A stretch of 64,000 nt of DNA from Oscillospiraceae bacterium (GTDB lineage: Bacteria > Bacillota > Clostridia > Oscillospirales > Oscillospiraceae), in NCBI GenBank assembly GCA_015067635.1, contig SVMA01000003.1, positions 1 to 64,000 on the forward strand. Direction: 5' to 3'. The notes under the pieces were generated by a model. It ran no database searches and had not been told where the DNA came from. It saw only the letters and a program-made list of their open reading frames with translations. The translations under genes were made by a program, and so were the position numbers. This document shows, piece after piece, positions 35,383-44,521 of this stretch (position 1 is the first letter of the stretch; each line of letters begins with the position of its first letter).

Positions 35383-36402
35383 ATGGCAGGAAATAAACGC
35401 GGAAAGCAAAGCTTTGTACTTCCACAGCTGCCGGTGATCACCGCATGGGCGAGTGTTGCCGGAAAAAAAGAAAGTGAAGGCCCTTTGGCTCACACCTTTG
35501 ACATTGTTTCCCAGGATACCTATTTCGGTCAAAAAACCTGGGAGCAGGCCGAAAAACAGATGCAGAAAATGGCTTTGGATAAGGTAATCGAAAAATCCGG
35601 ACTGCATCAAAATCAAATTGGACTCGTATACTCCGGAGACCTTCTGAATCAATGCATCGGCTCTTCCTTCACCCTGCGAAATACCAATATCCCTCATGTG
35701 GGCCTTTACGGTGCATGCTCTACTATGGCATTGGGTCTTTTGACGGCATCCATGGCTGTCAGCGGCGGTTTTTCCGACCGGGTGATTGCCCTGACCTCCT
35801 CCCACTTTGCCTCGTCTGAACGGCAATATCGCTTCCCCTTGGGCTATGGCGGGCAACGTACCCCAACGGCACAGTGGACAGTTACCGGAGCCGGTGCGGC
35901 ACTCCTCTGCTCCGCCGGTACCGGTCCGCGTATCGACAGCTGTACCATCGGTACCGTCACCGATCTGGGCATCAAGGATGCCAATAATATGGGCGCATCC
36001 ATGGCACCTGCCGCCTATGCAACGATCCGGGCACACATGGAAGATATGAAAAGAACACCAGACGACTTTGACCTGATCGTAACCGGTGATTTGGGGCAAC
36101 TGGGCAAAGAGGTGCTCATGGAATTAGCACGTCGGGATGGACTGTATTTAGGCGGACGGATCGCAGATTGCGGCACCATGGTATTTGATACCGCAACACA
36201 GGATGTGCATGCCGGTGGCTCCGGCTGTGGATGCAGTGCAATAACCCTTTGCGGTGAATTACTGAACAAATTGAATTCCGGAAAACTTAGGCAAATTCTA
36301 TTTTGCGGCACAGGGGCACTGCTTTCTCCCACATCCACACAGCAGGGCTTGCCCATCCCCGGTGTTTGCCACGCTGTATCCATCACAGGAGGTTCCGATT
36401 GA
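35383..36402 (+). CDS. spoVAD: Stage V sporulation protein AD
   Basis: Part of the SpoVA channel that moves Ca-dipicolinic acid into the forespore and out at germination; SpoVAD is the DPA-binding, thiolase-like member. The 339-residue protein has the N-terminal GKQSFVLPQLPVI, the thiolase-like YGACSTMALGLLTA, SSHFASSERQYRFPLGYG and the C-terminal GTGALLSPTSTQQG. AGGA lies nine bases before the ATG. spoVAC, which normally precedes it, is absent; the gene has its own SigG-like promoter. Confidence 0.96.
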   Translation: MAGNKRGKQSFVLPQLPVITAWASVAGKKESEGPLAHTFDIVSQDTYFGQKTWEQAEKQMQKMALDKVIEKSGLHQNQIGLVYSGDLLNQCIGSSFTLRNTNIPHVGLYGACSTMALGLLTASMAVSGGFSDRVIALTSSHFASSERQYRFPLGYGGQRTPTAQWTVTGAGAALLCSAGTGPRIDSCTIGTVTDLGIKDANNMGASMAPAAYATIRAHMEDMKRTPDDFDLIVTGDLGQLGKEVLMELARRDGLYLGGRIADCGTMVFDTATQDVHAGGSGCGCSAITLCGELLNKLNSGKLRQILFCGTGALLSPTSTQQGLPIPGVCHAVSITGGSD

Positions 36403-36403
36403 T

Positions 36404-36760
36404 ATGGACTATTTAAAGGCTTTTTTGGTGGGCGGTGCTCTGTGTCTCATCGGCCAGCTTCTCATCGACAAAACAAAACTAACTCCCGCACGGATTCTTG
36501 TGAGCTATGTGGTCTGCGGTGTATTGCTCACAGCCATAGGGCTTTATCAGCCGCTAGTTGACTTTGCAGGTGCAGGTGCTACTGTTCCCCTCACAGGCTT
36601 TGGTTACTGTCTTGCCAAGGGCGTACGGGAAGCTGTGACCAATGACGGTTTTCTGGGGATCTTCATTGGAGGCTTAAAGGCAACCGCCGGAGGAATCGCC
36701 GCCGCCATTGTCGGTGGCCTATTGGCAGGTCTCGTTTTTAAGGCGAAGGATAAATCCTGA
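36404..36760 (+). CDS. spoVAE: Stage V sporulation protein AE (AEb type)
   Basis: A 118-residue membrane protein of the SpoVA channel with about four helices and the family core LTGFGYCLAKGVREAVTNDGFLGIF...GGLKATAGGIAAA. AGGAGG near the end of spoVAD precedes the ATG at 36404, which lies one base after the spoVAD stop, so the two are cotranslated. Confidence 0.94.
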   Translation: MDYLKAFLVGGALCLIGQLLIDKTKLTPARILVSYVVCGVLLTAIGLYQPLVDFAGAGATVPLTGFGYCLAKGVREAVTNDGFLGIFIGGLKATAGGIAAAIVGGLLAGLVFKAKDKS

Positions 36761-36819
36761 AAAATCGGTTACACTAATGACGCGGTCATTCCGCAGTACA
36801 GATAAATGGAGGAATCATC

Positions 36820-36933
36820 ATGAATAACAAGCAGAACCAGAATCAGAATCAGCAGAACCAGAACCAGAATCAGAATCAGCAGAACCAGAACCAGAATCAG
36901 AATCAGCAGAACCAGAACAAGAACGAGCGCTAA
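36820..36933 (+). CDS. 37-residue Asn/Gln repeat microprotein
   Basis: An ATG seven bases after GGAGG opens a 37-codon frame whose product is MNNKQ followed by repeats of NQNQNQNQQ and ending NKNER. Thirty-two residues are Asn or Gln; none is hydrophobic apart from Met1, so it is expected to be disordered and soluble. It lies 59 bases after spoVAE on the same strand, with no terminator between, so it may share the forespore SigG transcript. It recalls the Gln/Asn-rich gamma-type small spore proteins in composition only. Translation is inferred from the good ribosome binding site; function unknown. Confidence 0.65.
   Translation: MNNKQNQNQNQQNQNQNQNQQNQNQNQNQQNQNKNER
36833..36925 (+). repeat. 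27-bp tandem repeat inside the microprotein gene
   Basis: The Asn/Gln region is built from a 27-bp unit (nine codons, CAG CAG AAC CAG AAC CAG and two AAT CAG pairs) occurring about three times with exact repetition, so the gene can grow or shrink by slippage. Confidence 0.8.
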
Positions 36934-36941
36934 AAAGATGG

Positions 36942-36968
36942 TGACCTGCCGCATTTTGCGGCAGGTCA
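36942..36968. terminator. Hairpin between the microprotein gene and addA
   Basis: TGACCTGCCGCA and TGCGGCAGGTCA form a 12-bp stem with a TTT loop. On the minus strand five T residues follow after five other bases, so it probably ends the addAB transcript; no T-run follows on the plus strand. Confidence 0.55.
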
Positions 36969-36976
36969 TCCCACAT

Positions 36977-39900
36977 TTATAGAATCTTAACAGGCCGGTT
37001 CAAATGGAAAAAGTAAAGCCAGGCTTCCTTTATAGGAAGCTCATAAATCGCACTGAGTGCATCGACATAGGCCCGAACCTGAGGTCGGTAAGAATCCGAA
37101 CGCTCCAAAATCGTTTCTTCTGTCACATAATCCGTTTTGAAATCGAGCACGGTGATGCCATCCTCATGGATCATGGCGCAGTCCACCACACCCTGAAGCA
37201 GTATTTCTTCTCCCGCCAGAGATGCATCAAAACTTGCGGCATCCTCCAGGACAGAGAACTTAAACTCCCGCAAAACATTATCATGTTGCTGCAGGCGTTT
37301 TCCCAAATCTGACTGGAAAAATCTCAGAATACCCTCACAGTTTACCATCTGTCCCTGCTCTGCGGAGATATGCTGTTCAGCCACCAGCCGTTCCACTTCC
37401 TTCTGAATGGAAGGGACATCCACACAGATCTCATAGCGTATGTACTGCATGACAGCATGGGTTGCCATTCCGATTTGCGCGCCGTCCTTGCCAGGCGCAA
37501 CAAAAGCAGGCTTTCGCCAAGTCAAATGCAGTTTCTGCTTCGCAGGCACATTCTCATTTGCTTCCTGATCCTTGCTGCGACCCTTTCGCTGCGTTGCGAT
37601 TTGCTTGGAGGGTGCTGTCGTAGCGGCCTGATGGGGGTAAACAAAACCAAATCCGTCCTTCAGCCGTTGGAACTGTTCATCGGGAATATCCGCACATTGT
37701 GCCGCCTGCACATGAGCCTCTGCCGTGGGGCTTGGGTCAACCAAATCGATTCTCCAGGGATACTGACTGACAGCCGTTTCTGCCGGCTTGCAGCCCAAAG
37801 CGAACAATTTACCCGCTTCCGTTCTCTGCAATGCGGCAAGCATCACCCAGTCACCCAGAGCATTCACATCCTGTATCAGTTGTTCCCGTTCTGTCATAGC
37901 CAGCAAGCAGGCAAAGCTTCTTACATCACTTTCCACCTTTTTTGCCGCATACGTCATGATCAAACGGTCTCTTGCCCGAGTCAGTGCAACATACAAAACA
38001 CGTACGCTTTCTGAAAGCCCGTCCTGGGTTATTTTTGCCGCGATTGCATTCTTGGCCAGGGACGGGTAGCGGATTCGATTCTGCAGGTCCACTGCCGTCA
38101 TTCCCAGTCCCAAATCCTTGTCGCACAGAAATGCACCCTTCAGGCTTTGCGTACTGAAGGAATGGGCAAGGTCAGAGACGAAAACCACGGGAAATTCCAG
38201 ACCTTTCGACTTATGGATGGTCATAATGGTGACGGCATTGTTCCCGCTTTGTTCCTTATTCTCCACCAAACCGTTCTTGCCAAATCCGGCAAGATGCGTC
38301 AAAAATTGCTCCAGATCCCGATGTCCGGTCTTTTCATAATTCACTGCCGTTTGGTAGAATACCTCCAGGTTTTCCTTTCGCTCTGCACCGTTGGACATCG
38401 CTCCGAAAATACTGTCAATTCCGGTAAGCACAAAAATGGATTCCAACAGCTTTTCAAGCGATTGCAATCTGGCCTCCCTTCTCCAAATCGCCAGATCCTG
38501 CAAAAATTCCTGTATCTTTGGATTGTCACACTCCTGAAGTGCTTCATAAATACAGCCGTAGCGGTTATTGCTGCGAATTTGCGCCAGTTCATCAGCCGTA
38601 ACGCAAAACAGCGGACTTGCAAGAACTGCAAGCAGCGGAATATCCTGCCGCGGATTGCTGACAGTTTGCAAAACAGCATGAAGGAGTGCCCCTTCCCGAG
38701 TTTGCAAAATATCCTCTCCGCCCTCAGATACACAGGGAATTCCACGCTTGGCAAGCGCTTTTTTGTAATGGATCGCAACATTGCTCTTGGTGCGCAGCAA
38801 AATCGCAATATCACCCAGAGTGATGGGGCGCAGGGCTTCCTTGTCGCGCACAAAATGCGTCCCGTCCGTCAGCTCAACAATCCGCCGGGCAACGAAATCA
38901 GCCTCATCTTCATACACGTCCTCGTCGGATCGGATTGCCCAGAATTCCACCTCCGGTTCACCCAAGGGTGTATGATCGATCCCTTCTTTCAATGCTTCCT
39001 CTTCCCCGTAGACAAGTCCGCCAACCGAGGGAGTCATACAATAGCGGAATACGTCATTGGCTCCGGCAAGAACTGCACCGCCGGAACGGAAATTGCTGGA
39101 AAGAAGCACCTTTCTTCCTTCCGGATCCACTGCGGTATCCGCAGGCGCGTAATCGTTGTATTTTTTCAGGAAGATGCCGGGATCAGCCTGACGGAACTGG
39201 TAAATGGATTGCTTCACATCTCCCACCATAAAGCAGTTTTGCTTCAATTCGGTAAGTGTCATGTAAATCGCATCCTGCACCGCATTGGAATCCTGGTATT
39301 CGTCCACCATGATTTCCCGAAAACGGCTTGCAATTTCCCTGGCCGCCTGTGTCGGTGTGCTTCTGCTCTTACCTAAGAGCAAATCCAGTGTGTAATGCTC
39401 CAGGTCGCTGAAATCCACAATCCGCATTCTCCGCTTGGTGCGGCTGTATTCCCGGTCAAAGGTTTCCAGGAATTTTACAACACCACGAATGGCCGAACCG
39501 GTTTGACTGATATCTGCAAGTGTCATTTCACTGTTTTCCGCAAATACCTTCAAACGGGAATTTAGTGCATCCTTGCAGAAATTTCGCGTGGCCTTCAGCT
39601 GTTCAACCAAATCTGTATCGGGGCAATTTCGCGGAAAGTCCAATCTGCCGTAGTCAATCTTTTTACGTTGGATAACCTCATCCCAAGTCTGGGCATCCCG
39701 CAGCTGCTCCAGCTGATACGCAACATCCCGAAACAGTGCAGCCGGTTTGGGCATAGTCCCTGCCTGTTCTGCTGCTTCGGCACAGCGATGGTAGGTGCTG
39801 ATCTGAAGAGACAGATAGCTGCGAAGGCTCTCTATCAGATAACGCCCCCAAGGCGTTTCACCGGCATCGGTCAATGCTGTGGTGTCAGTATTGTCCACAC

Positions 39901-40486
39901 ACATTTGCAGCCACTGCTTTGGACTTAAGTCACACCTAGCACTGTCATACACCTTCAGCAGAAGTTCCAGAACAGTCTCATCATTTCTGCCCAAGCCCTG
40001 ACTGTCAATAAACGCAAAGAAGTCCAAATCCTCTGTATTCGAATATGCCTCTTCCAGGCATTTATTCAGACAGGTATTTCGCAGATTGGCACATTCGTTT
40101 TCATCTGCAACCCGGAAATCTGCCGGAAGATCCACAAGATAGGCATATTCCCGCAGAATATCTCCGCAAAAAGCATGCACTGTTGATATCTTTGCCAGAT
40201 ACAGCCGCTGCATCTGCCGTTGAAGATGCCGATTTTCCGGAAACTCCGCCATTTTTTCCGACAACTTGGATGCAATCTTACTGCGCAGCTCTGACGCTGC
40301 CGCCTTTGTAAAGGTAATAATCAGAAAATCATCCAAATTCGCAGGATCCGCAGGGTCCATCAAGTAGCGCATCAGCCGGTCTACCAATACCTTGGTTTTT
40401 CCGGAACCGGCAGCTGCAGATACCAGCAATCTGCCACCTCTGTTATGAACCGCAGACTCTTGCTGGGGTGTTAATTTCTCAGCCAT
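36977..40486 (-). CDS. addA: ATP-dependent helicase/nuclease subunit A
   Basis: Helicase-nuclease subunit of AddAB, which resects double-strand breaks for RecA. The 1169-residue protein has UvrD-type motif I SAAAGSGKTKVL (about 23-34), motif II IMVDEYQDSNAVQ, motif III GDVKQSIYQFRQADP, and the C-terminal PD-(D/E)XK nuclease (GVVDCAMIHEDGITVLDFKTDYV). Its ATG overlaps the addB stop by eight bases, so the subunits are cotranslated. Confidence 0.96.
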   Translation of the reverse strand: MAEKLTPQQESAVHNRGGRLLVSAAAGSGKTKVLVDRLMRYLMDPADPANLDDFLIITFTKAAASELRSKIASKLSEKMAEFPENRHLQRQMQRLYLAKISTVHAFCGDILREYAYLVDLPADFRVADENECANLRNTCLNKCLEEAYSNTEDLDFFAFIDSQGLGRNDETVLELLLKVYDSARCDLSPKQWLQMCVDNTDTTALTDAGETPWGRYLIESLRSYLSLQISTYHRCAEAAEQAGTMPKPAALFRDVAYQLEQLRDAQTWDEVIQRKKIDYGRLDFPRNCPDTDLVEQLKATRNFCKDALNSRLKVFAENSEMTLADISQTGSAIRGVVKFLETFDREYSRTKRRMRIVDFSDLEHYTLDLLLGKSRSTPTQAAREIASRFREIMVDEYQDSNAVQDAIYMTLTELKQNCFMVGDVKQSIYQFRQADPGIFLKKYNDYAPADTAVDPEGRKVLLSSNFRSGGAVLAGANDVFRYCMTPSVGGLVYGEEEALKEGIDHTPLGEPEVEFWAIRSDEDVYEDEADFVARRIVELTDGTHFVRDKEALRPITLGDIAILLRTKSNVAIHYKKALAKRGIPCVSEGGEDILQTREGALLHAVLQTVSNPRQDIPLLAVLASPLFCVTADELAQIRSNNRYGCIYEALQECDNPKIQEFLQDLAIWRREARLQSLEKLLESIFVLTGIDSIFGAMSNGAERKENLEVFYQTAVNYEKTGHRDLEQFLTHLAGFGKNGLVENKEQSGNNAVTIMTIHKSKGLEFPVVFVSDLAHSFSTQSLKGAFLCDKDLGLGMTAVDLQNRIRYPSLAKNAIAAKITQDGLSESVRVLYVALTRARDRLIMTYAAKKVESDVRSFACLLAMTEREQLIQDVNALGDWVMLAALQRTEAGKLFALGCKPAETAVSQYPWRIDLVDPSPTAEAHVQAAQCADIPDEQFQRLKDGFGFVYPHQAATTAPSKQIATQRKGRSKDQEANENVPAKQKLHLTWRKPAFVAPGKDGAQIGMATHAVMQYIRYEICVDVPSIQKEVERLVAEQHISAEQGQMVNCEGILRFFQSDLGKRLQQHDNVLREFKFSVLEDAASFDASLAGEEILLQGVVDCAMIHEDGITVLDFKTDYVTEETILERSDSYRPQVRAYVDALSAIYELPIKEAWLYFFHLNRPVKIL

Positions 40487-43400
40487 TGCGATTCACCTGC
40501 CTTTCCATGCCTTCCCAAAATTCTTCCGCCTTGATCGTCTTATACTCCCTGCGTCCGGGGATATCCTTCTTGTGGCAAATGCTTCCGTACGGACAGAAGC
40601 GGCAGGCGTCATGGCTTGAGCCTCTTGTGTAAGGATTGGGCTCTACCATTCCGGAAGCGATCTCACCGACCATGTTGCGGAGCAACGAAAATACATATTG
40701 ATTCAGAAGCTCAAACTGGGTTTTATTTGCCAAATTTCCAGTCAATTCGCCATCTTTGGATAATTTGCAGGAAAGGCGGTACATTTTCTCTCCGGGATTC
40801 ATGGCATCGATCACTTGACTGTCATTCAAAAGCAAGCCACTGCGTGTCCAATGCTTCCGATGCTCCTGCTCCGCCTGTTCCCGGGTTATTCGTCCGTCCA
40901 CACTCACAATAGGAGAGCCGGCGGTAAAATATTGCACACCTGCGGCAACAGGTTGACCGCCTATGATTTCCTGACCGTTCTTTTGCAGAGCGAACAGGTA
41001 GAGAAGCATCTGCAATCCCACACCGTTATAAACGTCACAATAGTCAAATGACTTTTTGCCTGTTTTATAATCCACCACACGGAAGTAATGCAAATCGCCC
41101 TTCTTCCAGATATCCACCCGGTCCACCTTTCCGCGCAGAAAAGTGGGAATGGCCGCATGGTCTATGGAAATTGCAGGCATATCCCCATCCGTATCGCTGA
41201 AGTTCAGCTCAAAGGCCGTGGGACGGAATTGGGAATCCTTCAATTCACTCCACAATTCCTCCAAAACCTTTTGAAGCTCCTGCCAATTCCTTTGGAAGAG
41301 GTAATTGACTCTCTGGGAATCCACCTGAGCAAATCTCTCCTCGGCATACTTCCGGGAATATCCTTTTGCCAGTTCCAGTGTTTCTTCCAGGGATACTGCC
41401 TCGAATCCTCCCTGGGCCATTACCTGTTTGGCAGTATGTTCCAGAACATCATGAACATAAGTACCAAACTCCGCCGCATCAATGGTATACTCCTTGCGTT
41501 CCTTGGCACGCAGGCCGTATTGCAGGAAGTAGGACAGGCGGCACTGTGCGTATTGATTGATCTGGGATGCGGATAAATTCAGCTGGTTTCCGTAAAGACC
41601 GGTGATATGACCAGGTGAAATATTCCCAATGGTATATCCGATTCTGCGCTCGGTATCCGTATACCACTGCTGTGCACCCAATTCCTTCGCCAAGTCCTTC
41701 TTCTGCCATTTGGCAAGCAGTGCACCTGCCTGACGAAGATCATTGCATGCGGAACCGGCAGACCGTGTCACGCGCCGTTCTCCCCCAAGGGCGTCCTTTA
41801 TACGTCGATACAAATAGGATGCTTCTCCCCCGGGATAAGACACACAGACAGACTGGGTCGCGCCGCAAAAAACTCCGTAAATTTCCGCGAATTCTGCCTG
41901 CAATCCTTCCATCGCACCACCGGTCAGAGGTACGCCCAACTGCCGAAGGGCCACCCGTTCCTGATCGGTCAGCAAGCCCTTGGAGCCACCATAGCCGGGC
42001 AATGCACCTTCCACAGCACCAAGAACCAGCAAGTGCTTTTCTTCCTGACACCGCATTGCACTGACACTGCCCATAGTCACAGCATCCAATACCGGTGGAA
42101 TCGTTCCCACATCGTACTGTCCCAATAACAGCGTCAGCAGCCGAACGAAAATTTCCGGCTCCCAGACCGTTTGTCCAAGGGTATCATACATCTGTTCCAG
42201 TGCGCTGAGGAGAATGCCCCAGAGCTGATTCAGAATCTGCGCATCCCGTAATCGCCCCAGATCTTCCATTTCACCGGCCAGCAATTTCATGTGCTCTTCC
42301 AGCGAGATGCGCTGGAGAAAATCATAAAGCGAGCGTACCTGACCGCATAGATTTTTCGCATTTTTGAAATCCTGATACAGTCCATACAAAGGCTCCAGTG
42401 CAAGCGCTCGAGCCTGTGTCAGCTGCTCCAGAACACTTCGGGAATGATCGGACCATTCCTTACCGAAGCCATCGGGGTGCCATTGCCAGGGCTTAAAAAA
42501 GCCATTGCCGCGAATGCCCCATGTAATCACATAGTTTTCCAGCAAATCGCAGGTATCCGCATCGATGGGCGACAGCATGGATTTCAGATAGCGAAGCACA
42601 GCAGCTTGTTCAAACCCACCCAACGCTGCTTCCATTGCGGAAAGGACTGTCGCGATGACTGTTTTTTGCAGGATCCCCTCTGTGCCGGATTGGTACACCG
42701 GAATACCGTAACGGCGGAACGTAAGGTTTACCGCACTCTGGTAGATGCTCAAATCACTGCATACGATACTGATATCCCGGAACCGACAGCCACTGCGCAC
42801 CAATTCCATAACACGATCCGCCGCAGCCTCAACTTCAGCCTGCAACGAGTCCCCGCAAACTGCCAATACTTGTCCTTCCAAATGTTCCTGCAGGGGTAAT
42901 TTCCCCTGAAACAGACAGTCACACAATTTCGACAGGCCATCGGAACGTCCGTCCAGTGTCACAATTTCCACCGCGACACCGGCATTTTTTGCACAGCGAA
43001 TCAACTGACCGGCAGTATCTGCCGCTTTTTCAAATGCTGCGGCATCGGTATCCACCCGGTCACAGTTTAGGCTTACGGTCACGGATGCACTTTCCCGAAT
43101 AAAATGCTCTAAAATTGCCAAATGCTGACGGGTGAAGTCCGGGAAACCGTCAATGTAAAAAACGTGCTCACACGCAAAGCTGTCCTCTTCCAACTGCTGT
43201 AGGCACCATGTCATTTGATCTCTGGGGTCACGACGTCCCTGGGCACAAAGAGCATCATAGCTTTCCAGAATCAGAGAAAGCTCCTCAAGCTTTTGCGCCA
43301 GTGTCCCTTCGGTTTGCTTCCCGGCGGCCATCAGGTCCTGAGGTGTTATGCAGCAACGCTTGAATTCGTCTACCGCATCCACCAGCTCTTTCAAAAATTC

Positions 43401-43742
43401 CGGCTTGGTCTCCACCGCGGCATAGGCCTTTAATCTGCTGTGCAGCTGGCGTGTTGCCGCTGCCATGGCAACAATACGGCCGCCATTGTCAAGACATTGC
43501 AGTGCCTTGTTTCCTGCCCGATCCGCAACATGCGTAGCCAATCTGGGGAATGACAAAACCTCAGCAAAACGGCTTGCCGTATTGCCGGCAGTTTTACACA
43601 GCCGTCGCTCCATGTCATGGCTGATTAGTTCCGGAACCATCAGGATTCGATTGCCCTTCTCCTCGGAAACATCCGCCGCAATCCGACTAAGGATTTCATT
43701 CCGCGCGGCGATCCAGTCCTTGCTCAATAATAAATGAAGCAT
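40479..43742 (-). CDS. addB: ATP-dependent helicase/nuclease subunit B (AddB-like)
   Basis: Partner of AddA: a degenerate helicase with a C-terminal nuclease domain held by an iron-sulfur cluster. The 1087-residue protein has QCRLSYFLQYGL and CRFCPYGSICHK, whose four cysteines form the cluster, and a nuclease core with VDRVDIWKKGDL...FRVVDYKTGKKSF. The usual N-terminal GxxGxGK(S/T) Walker A is missing: the protein starts MLHLLLSKDWIAARNEIL. The ATG at 43742 follows a GGGGGTG; upstream in-frame codons cross a terminator and are not used. Confidence 0.9.
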   Translation of the reverse strand: MLHLLLSKDWIAARNEILSRIAADVSEEKGNRILMVPELISHDMERRLCKTAGNTASRFAEVLSFPRLATHVADRAGNKALQCLDNGGRIVAMAAATRQLHSRLKAYAAVETKPEFLKELVDAVDEFKRCCITPQDLMAAGKQTEGTLAQKLEELSLILESYDALCAQGRRDPRDQMTWCLQQLEEDSFACEHVFYIDGFPDFTRQHLAILEHFIRESASVTVSLNCDRVDTDAAAFEKAADTAGQLIRCAKNAGVAVEIVTLDGRSDGLSKLCDCLFQGKLPLQEHLEGQVLAVCGDSLQAEVEAAADRVMELVRSGCRFRDISIVCSDLSIYQSAVNLTFRRYGIPVYQSGTEGILQKTVIATVLSAMEAALGGFEQAAVLRYLKSMLSPIDADTCDLLENYVITWGIRGNGFFKPWQWHPDGFGKEWSDHSRSVLEQLTQARALALEPLYGLYQDFKNAKNLCGQVRSLYDFLQRISLEEHMKLLAGEMEDLGRLRDAQILNQLWGILLSALEQMYDTLGQTVWEPEIFVRLLTLLLGQYDVGTIPPVLDAVTMGSVSAMRCQEEKHLLVLGAVEGALPGYGGSKGLLTDQERVALRQLGVPLTGGAMEGLQAEFAEIYGVFCGATQSVCVSYPGGEASYLYRRIKDALGGERRVTRSAGSACNDLRQAGALLAKWQKKDLAKELGAQQWYTDTERRIGYTIGNISPGHITGLYGNQLNLSASQINQYAQCRLSYFLQYGLRAKERKEYTIDAAEFGTYVHDVLEHTAKQVMAQGGFEAVSLEETLELAKGYSRKYAEERFAQVDSQRVNYLFQRNWQELQKVLEELWSELKDSQFRPTAFELNFSDTDGDMPAISIDHAAIPTFLRGKVDRVDIWKKGDLHYFRVVDYKTGKKSFDYCDVYNGVGLQMLLYLFALQKNGQEIIGGQPVAAGVQYFTAGSPIVSVDGRITREQAEQEHRKHWTRSGLLLNDSQVIDAMNPGEKMYRLSCKLSKDGELTGNLANKTQFELLNQYVFSLLRNMVGEIASGMVEPNPYTRGSSHDACRFCPYGSICHKKDIPGRREYKTIKAEEFWEGMERQVNRNG

Positions 43743-43785
43743 TCGCACACACCCCCTTTTTCTACCATAATACCATAAAGTGCAA

Positions 43786-43817
43786 CGAAAAAACAGGCTT
43801 TTTTTCAAAAGCCTGTT
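43786..43817 (-). terminator. Terminator of spoIIR
   Basis: Minus strand AACAGGCTTTT and AAAAGCCTGTT form an 11-bp stem followed by TTTTTTCG, 40 bases after the spoIIR stop. Confidence 0.87.
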
Positions 43818-43855
43818 GAAAATTATTTTTAATTCGTGAAACACATTCTCACGTA

Positions 43856-44461
43856 TCAATGGAACCAATTTTGAACCCAGCCGAGACAGTCCAGAAAGAA
43901 AAAACGGACACGGTAGGCAGGCTCCTGCGTCAATGCGCCTGTCAAGTGGTCGGAAAATCCTGCATCCGTTGCAGTATCGGAGAATGCTTCTGTGGTTGCG
44001 TCGCTGCACAAACCGGGAAATACCACGCACCACCAATTCCTTCCGGCACCTTCCCCTATGGTTACGCGCAGAGATTCATAGACACCGGCAGGAAGCCGAA
44101 AAGTATCATAATATCGTGTTGGAAAAGCCTCTTTTGTGAGCGTTACCATTGCCCGGCAAGCGTTTCCCGCCGCCTGCAGAGTCTGATTGGCAATACGCTC
44201 CAGCTCAGGCAGCTGCTCGCGCAAATAGTTTTTTGCCGTCTCCATGTCCGGTAATTGCTCGATGACAGACTGCACCTTGGCAAGAACCGCGTCCCGTACC
44301 TTCAGCTTGAGTGACTGGTCTTCGGGAGAATCTGAATCTGCCACAACATGCAAGCGAATGACTCCGCTTTGCAAAATCGCCTGATCCGTCACCACACTTC
44401 CTGCCCAGAATGCAAAAACGAGTAACAACAATGTACAAGTAATTTTCAAAAATAATTTCAT
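43856..44461 (-). CDS. spoIIR: Stage II sporulation protein R
   Basis: Secreted forespore signal that activates SpoIIGA, so that pro-SigE is processed in the mother cell. The 201-residue protein has an N-terminal membrane/signal helix (about 3-22) and the family blocks IRLHVVADSDSPEDQSLKLKVRDAVL and NWWCVVFPGLC. The ATG at 44461 comes straight after six T residues that form the tail of the upstream terminator; the GGACGGTG before them serves as a weak Shine-Dalgarno. A SigF-type promoter overlaps the same hairpin. Confidence 0.94.
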   Translation of the reverse strand: MKLFLKITCTLLLLVFAFWAGSVVTDQAILQSGVIRLHVVADSDSPEDQSLKLKVRDAVLAKVQSVIEQLPDMETAKNYLREQLPELERIANQTLQAAGNACRAMVTLTKEAFPTRYYDTFRLPAGVYESLRVTIGEGAGRNWWCVVFPGLCSDATTEAFSDTATDAGFSDHLTGALTQEPAYRVRFFFLDCLGWVQNWFH

Positions 44462-44503
44462 AAAAAACACCGTCCATACTGGTAATACTCACAGTATGGA
44501 CGG
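44462..44503 (-). terminator. Terminator of ispE overlapping the spoIIR promoter and ribosome binding site
   Basis: Minus strand CCGTCCATACT and AGTATGGACGG form an 11-bp stem with a 12-base loop, followed by TGTTTTTT and the spoIIR ATG. The 3' arm carries the spoIIR Shine-Dalgarno and the 5' arm carries the putative SigF -10. Confidence 0.78.
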
Positions 44504-44521
44504 ATTCAGTCAAAAAAATAC
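44492..44521 (-). promoter_or_regulatory. SigF-type promoter of spoIIR
   Basis: Minus strand GTATT (44517-44521), 15 bases, GTCCATACTG (44492-44501) agrees with the SigF consensus GYATA and GGNNANAHTR in four of five and nine of ten positions with exact spacing. spoIIR is a classical SigF target. Transcripts would begin near 44485, inside the loop of the ispE terminator, and so lack its 5' arm. Confidence 0.7.

Noticed and set aside
36769..36969. A 66-codon minus-strand frame that looks like a membrane peptide (LVLVLLILI repeats)
   Set aside because: It is the complement of the Asn/Gln repeat gene, begins in a terminator hairpin and lacks a ribosome binding site.
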